Shown piece after piece: positions 60,982 to 64,000 of a stretch of 64,000 nucleotides of DNA. Numbering within the stretch: the stretch's first letter is position 1; the number at the start of each line of letters is the position of its first letter. The notes beneath the pieces were generated by a model, which was not told where the DNA came from, did not search any database, and was given only the letters and a program-made list of their open reading frames with translations. A program made the translations under genes and the position numbers. The stretch is from positions 38,049 through 102,048 of the forward strand of contig CAMQZB010000005.1 of NCBI GenBank assembly GCA_947039455.1. Reading direction: 5' to 3'. Source of the stretch: an uncultured Clostridia bacterium (GTDB taxonomy: Bacteria > Bacillota > Clostridia > Christensenellales > CAMQZB01).

Positions 60982-63324
60982 ATGGATAATTTGAAAATCA
61001 AAGTGGCATTTCGGTTTAATGTGAATTTTTCTCGTATGGAAAAATCTTTGAATATAAAAAAACACGCCCTTGAAAAAGATTTGAATGTTATATCTCACAT
61101 CGTTCGAGTTTTGAATGTTTATAATGCTAAAGATTGTCCTGTTTCAGGTACTTGGGTTTGCGACAGTGAAAAACTGCAATCAAAAGATATTATGCCTGAA
61201 TTTTCAGAAGTCATTGATAAGATAAAATTACGTGCGGAAAATGGTGACGAAATTGAGTTTACTTCACCAAATAATACTATGATTACAATGCTTAACAACG
61301 TTGAGTGTGAATTGTTAATGAAAAAAATGGCGGTGGAGTCAAATAACCTTAAGGGCATAGTTCCCGTTTTCCGTCCTAGCGAAAACATGATGAGCCCTTC
61401 GATTATTCCACACTTGAAAAAGCATGGCATGGCTGCCATAAGTTTGTATTACAGTAACTCGCCTTATACAGCTTTTTCTAATTTTACTAAACCTCTAACT
61501 GTCGAAAAGCGATTTAGACCTACCTACTACTCCAACAGTACCACTGACGAAAAAATTGCTTTAATTACTGCTGTGAACGCTGGTGATATAATGTCTAGTG
61601 GTGGTATTAATATGTACCTAAGGAAGATTAGAAAATTTCAGACTGCTATGAAAAAACCTAAAGATTTACTTGTGGTTATTGACATGAATGCGGAAGATAA
61701 GTTCTGGTACGGATATTTTTCAAGGCGTGGAACTTCTGAAAATCTTTCAAAAATGACCTATGGCGGTCTATATAAAATGATTGAAAAGTGTGAGAAGTTA
61801 AGTTATGTTGAATTTACTACACCTTACGAATTTTTGAAAAATAATCCTGCTGAAAATGAGATTGCTATTCCTTTTGACCTTGCTAACGGTTCTTTTGAAG
61901 GGTACTCTTCTTGGACTGAAAAGTGGGAGAATACTCAGTTGTTTAGTAAAATCGAAAAGGCACGATATAATAACTATATTTACAAAACATTTGGTGGCTC
62001 TGATCCTGAAGTAAATGAGAATTTTGCGAAATCAAGCGCTATTTGCGTTGATGGGTTAAACAGTCAATACTTTGGTATTACCGCTCCTTTGGTGCAAATT
62101 GATCGATACAAAAAAGGTAGAAATGTGGCTATCAATAGTTTAGATAGCTCTTTGAAGTTACTAAAAACTATTAAAACTGTTGATAAAAACACTATTAATC
62201 TTGCTGTTGACAATCCATATTATTACATGAGCGAAGGTGTTACTGGTCTTGTGAAAATTGACAGGAAAGGTAGATCAGCTAATAAATACGTTCTTAATGG
62301 CAAGGTTTTAAGTAGCTTTAAATTCCCTGATGAAGAAGTGGACGGAGTACTTTTGAAAGACGTAGGCGGTAAAGTTTTGCTTGAAATGTTACCTGTTGAC
62401 GACATTATTCCAAAACGTGAGTCTAATCGTTTTATCGAAAATGACAATATTAAAATTACTATAAACCCAAATGGTTCGGTTACAATATCATACAAAAACG
62501 AGGACTTTTTAAAACGTTCTTTCCGTCCTGAAATTAGACATCGTGGTAGACTTTATCACGGCGAAATTGAAAATTTTTCAACCTATAATTTTGGTAACGC
62601 TAAGGTTTTGAAAATCTTTGGAACTTTGGAATTAAGTAAAAGCAGCAAGACGAAATACGAGTACACTTTCACTATTATTGACGGCGTTTTGGGAATTTAC
62701 TTTGACGGTATTATCGAATACCCTAAAACTGAATGTAAAAAATGCTCTAAAATTATTGCAGACAAATTAGGTAATACCTACGACGGAAGATATGAAGAAG
62801 TTATGCCATTTGAGCTTTGCTTGACTATGAAAGGGAAGGACGAAAAGCCTTTCAAGATTATTAAACAAAACTTTTTTGGTGATCAAATTGTGGCTGATAT
62901 CGACATTGGAAAGACTACGAAAAATAGAAATTTAGATTCTTTCAACAACTCAATAACTGCTGGATACATTGCTGTTAGTAACGGTGAGAAGGGCTTGCTT
63001 ATTGCGGAATCAGTGGAGAAAGATTATAATTTCGCCTTTTGCCCAATGCGAGTGACTCACTCTTTTAGTGAATATTCCTTAAAGCTAAATCCATTTGGAA
63101 CATACAGCGGAAAACAGTACAAAAATGTCTTAACTCGTTCTATGCTAAGCTCAAAACTAGCAGTAAGATACGGTAAACATTTTAAATCACTTGCCCCTTC
63201 CTTTAATGGGAAGAAGACGGAAGTTTCTATGGTTCTTATGCCGTTTTTTGGCAATGCACCTTCGGACGAAATGTTGAGAAGTGCATACCTAACAGCTTAT
63301 CCGCCAATTAACTTAAATATTTAG
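60982..63324 (+). CDS. Large protein of unknown function, weak GH57-like N-terminal half
   Basis: 780 residues from ATG 60982 (AAGGAGGGG; the in-frame GTG at 60964 lies before that site). No signal peptide, so it acts in the cytoplasm. Residues 1-300 contain VAFRFNVNFSR, GTWVCDSEKLQ, GIVPVFRPSENMMS and LLVVIDMNAEDKFW, the spacing of a GH38/GH57-type barrel (RP-E motif as GxWLPE, later acidic residue). The C-terminal half from about 500 is beta-rich (RPEIRHRGRLYHGEI, GVLGIYFDGIIEYP) and suits a sugar-binding sandwich. It may act on alpha-glucan or mannan. Low confidence; no catalytic residue is proven. Confidence 0.4.
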   Translation: MDNLKIKVAFRFNVNFSRMEKSLNIKKHALEKDLNVISHIVRVLNVYNAKDCPVSGTWVCDSEKLQSKDIMPEFSEVIDKIKLRAENGDEIEFTSPNNTMITMLNNVECELLMKKMAVESNNLKGIVPVFRPSENMMSPSIIPHLKKHGMAAISLYYSNSPYTAFSNFTKPLTVEKRFRPTYYSNSTTDEKIALITAVNAGDIMSSGGINMYLRKIRKFQTAMKKPKDLLVVIDMNAEDKFWYGYFSRRGTSENLSKMTYGGLYKMIEKCEKLSYVEFTTPYEFLKNNPAENEIAIPFDLANGSFEGYSSWTEKWENTQLFSKIEKARYNNYIYKTFGGSDPEVNENFAKSSAICVDGLNSQYFGITAPLVQIDRYKKGRNVAINSLDSSLKLLKTIKTVDKNTINLAVDNPYYYMSEGVTGLVKIDRKGRSANKYVLNGKVLSSFKFPDEEVDGVLLKDVGGKVLLEMLPVDDIIPKRESNRFIENDNIKITINPNGSVTISYKNEDFLKRSFRPEIRHRGRLYHGEIENFSTYNFGNAKVLKIFGTLELSKSSKTKYEYTFTIIDGVLGIYFDGIIEYPKTECKKCSKIIADKLGNTYDGRYEEVMPFELCLTMKGKDEKPFKIIKQNFFGDQIVADIDIGKTTKNRNLDSFNNSITAGYIAVSNGEKGLLIAESVEKDYNFAFCPMRVTHSFSEYSLKLNPFGTYSGKQYKNVLTRSMLSSKLAVRYGKHFKSLAPSFNGKKTEVSMVLMPFFGNAPSDEMLRSAYLTAYPPINLNI

Positions 63325-63460
63325 TTTAAAATTAACACAAAAACAAAGATTATTAGTCTAACAATAATAAAAAAAACAACAAATAATTGTGAATTTACAC
63401 ATCATTATTACAAAAATACACACAATAAAAAACTATAAAGATAGTTTAGGAGATAATTAT

Positions 63461-63871
63461 ATGAAAAAATTAACTTTAATATTAGCAATGCTACTAGTCG
63501 TTACTATGGTTTTCGCAGGTTGCGGAAATGGTGCACCAGATACTACTGCAGACCCAACACCAGAACCAACTGCAGCACCAGTTGAAAAAAATATTACTGT
63601 GAACGTAGTTAACGGAGAAGATACAGAAACTTTTAAATTTGTAACTACTAAAGAACTTCTAGTTGAAGCATTAGTTGAGCAAAAACTTGTATCAGGCATC
63701 GACGATCCAGCAAACGGACTTTTTATTACTACAGTAAATGAAGTTACTGCTGACGATATGAAAGAATGGTGGAAAATTTCTCACAACGGAGAAGAACTTT
63801 TACAAAATCCAAACTTTACTTCAATCGCTGACGGAGATACTATTGAACTAAGTCTTATGAAAGACGCTTAA
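63461..63871 (+). CDS. Lipoprotein with DUF4430-like domain
   Basis: 136 residues. Signal peptide with lipobox FAGC (MKKLTLILAMLLVVTMVFAGC), a Thr/Pro-rich linker (DPTPEPTAAP), then a single beta-grasp-like domain: FVTTKELLVEAL, GLFITTVNEVTADDMKEWWK, ISHNGEELLQNP and DGDTIELSLMK. This is the transcobalamin-like C-terminal pattern (DUF4430), often found in bacterial cell-surface proteins that bind cobalamin or other ligands. AGGAG before the ATG. Confidence 0.82.
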   Translation: MKKLTLILAMLLVVTMVFAGCGNGAPDTTADPTPEPTAAPVEKNITVNVVNGEDTETFKFVTTKELLVEALVEQKLVSGIDDPANGLFITTVNEVTADDMKEWWKISHNGEELLQNPNFTSIADGDTIELSLMKDA

Positions 63872-63895
63872 TTCAATCTATAATAGAAAATAAAT

Positions 63896-63932
63896 AAAAA
63901 AAACACTAACGATCATCGTTAGTGTTTTTTTT
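63896..63932 (+). terminator. Terminator after lipoprotein gene
   Basis: AAACACTAACG pairs with CGTTAGTGTTT, flanked by A and T runs. Confidence 0.85.
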
Positions 63933-63933
63933 A

Positions 63934-64000
63934 CCCCACAAAAATCCCCACAAAAATCCCCACAAAAATCCCCACAAAAATCCCCACAAAAATCCCCACA
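63934..64000 (+). repeat. 12-bp tandem repeat, at least 5.6 copies
   Basis: CCCCACAAAAAT is repeated head to tail without change from 63934 to the end of the window, following a terminator. It continues beyond the window edge. Confidence 0.9.

Noticed and set aside
63934..64000. CRISPR or origin iterons at the window end
   Set aside because: Units are contiguous with no spacers; no DnaA box or replication gene nearby.

Overview
The window is a low-GC bacterial chromosome segment. Gene content and order point to a Gram-positive anaerobe of the phylum Bacillota, most likely class Clostridia. The signs are AGGAGG-type ribosome binding sites, TTGACA/TATAAT promoters with 16-18 bp spacing, the plsX-rnc-smc-ftsY-ylxM-ffh-rpsP-khpA-rimM-trmD cluster, hslVU next to topA-trmFO, electron-bifurcation type Etf genes, and an ACT/DUF711 gene pair. 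I cannot name the species. Almost all genes are on the + strand; the exceptions are 1-967, 6860-7405 and 59112-60627. I saw no rRNA, tRNA, CRISPR array, prophage or transposase.

Layout. 1-967 (minus): a DUF1700 membrane protein cut by the window edge and its PadR repressor, with two matched operators in the promoter. 1269-4180: ferrous iron uptake (feoA, feoB, small Cys-rich partner) behind a strongly structured leader. 4186-6775: a copper P-type ATPase whose C-terminal CopZ-like domain has its own internal ribosome binding site. 6860-7405 (minus): a lipoprotein. 7500-14358: two different EtfB/EtfA pairs interleaved with two FAD-linked 2-hydroxyacid-dehydrogenase-like flavoproteins. 14367-14779 and 18524-19148: two clusters of one GC-rich, hairpin-forming interspersed repeat. 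Between them lie rqcP, a fused ispDF, a Cys-rich small protein, and an ACT domain/DUF711 pair. 19183-26522: pepF, dnaB, unknown genes and glnS. 26593-39204: the lipid/ribosome/SRP housekeeping block. 39327-54980: a protein mannosyltransferase-like gene, then yifB-dprA-topA-trmFO-hslVU, hisS-rseC, glyA, yggS-sepF-lspA-rluD. 55141-64000: accessory genes, including a promoter followed by phased 21-bp repeats, a small membrane protein, trxA, a PII-like/antiporter pair, an XRE membrane regulator, a double-OB SSB, a deacetylase, a large unknown protein, a lipoprotein, and a 12-bp tandem repeat running off the window.

How the parts work together. The first 14 kb joins metal handling (Fe2+ import, Cu+ export) to an Etf/flavoprotein module that probably couples oxidation of a 2-hydroxyacid such as lactate to NAD and ferredoxin; the ferredoxin-like domain on the second EtfA supports this. 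The middle is growth-related: phospholipid initiation (plsX), RNA processing (rnc, rnhB), chromosome organisation (smc), protein targeting (ftsY, ffh) and ribosome or tRNA maturation (rpsP, rimM, trmD, rbgA, rplS, trmFO, rluD).

The items most worth a second look are the promoter-driven, helically phased TACAAAWGA array with chained micro-ORFs (55141-55475), the in-frame internal start for a copper chaperone inside copA, the DKTATLT phosphorylation motif in that ATPase, the double Etf cassette, the hairpin repeat clusters, and the PII-like protein beside a CPA2 antiporter.
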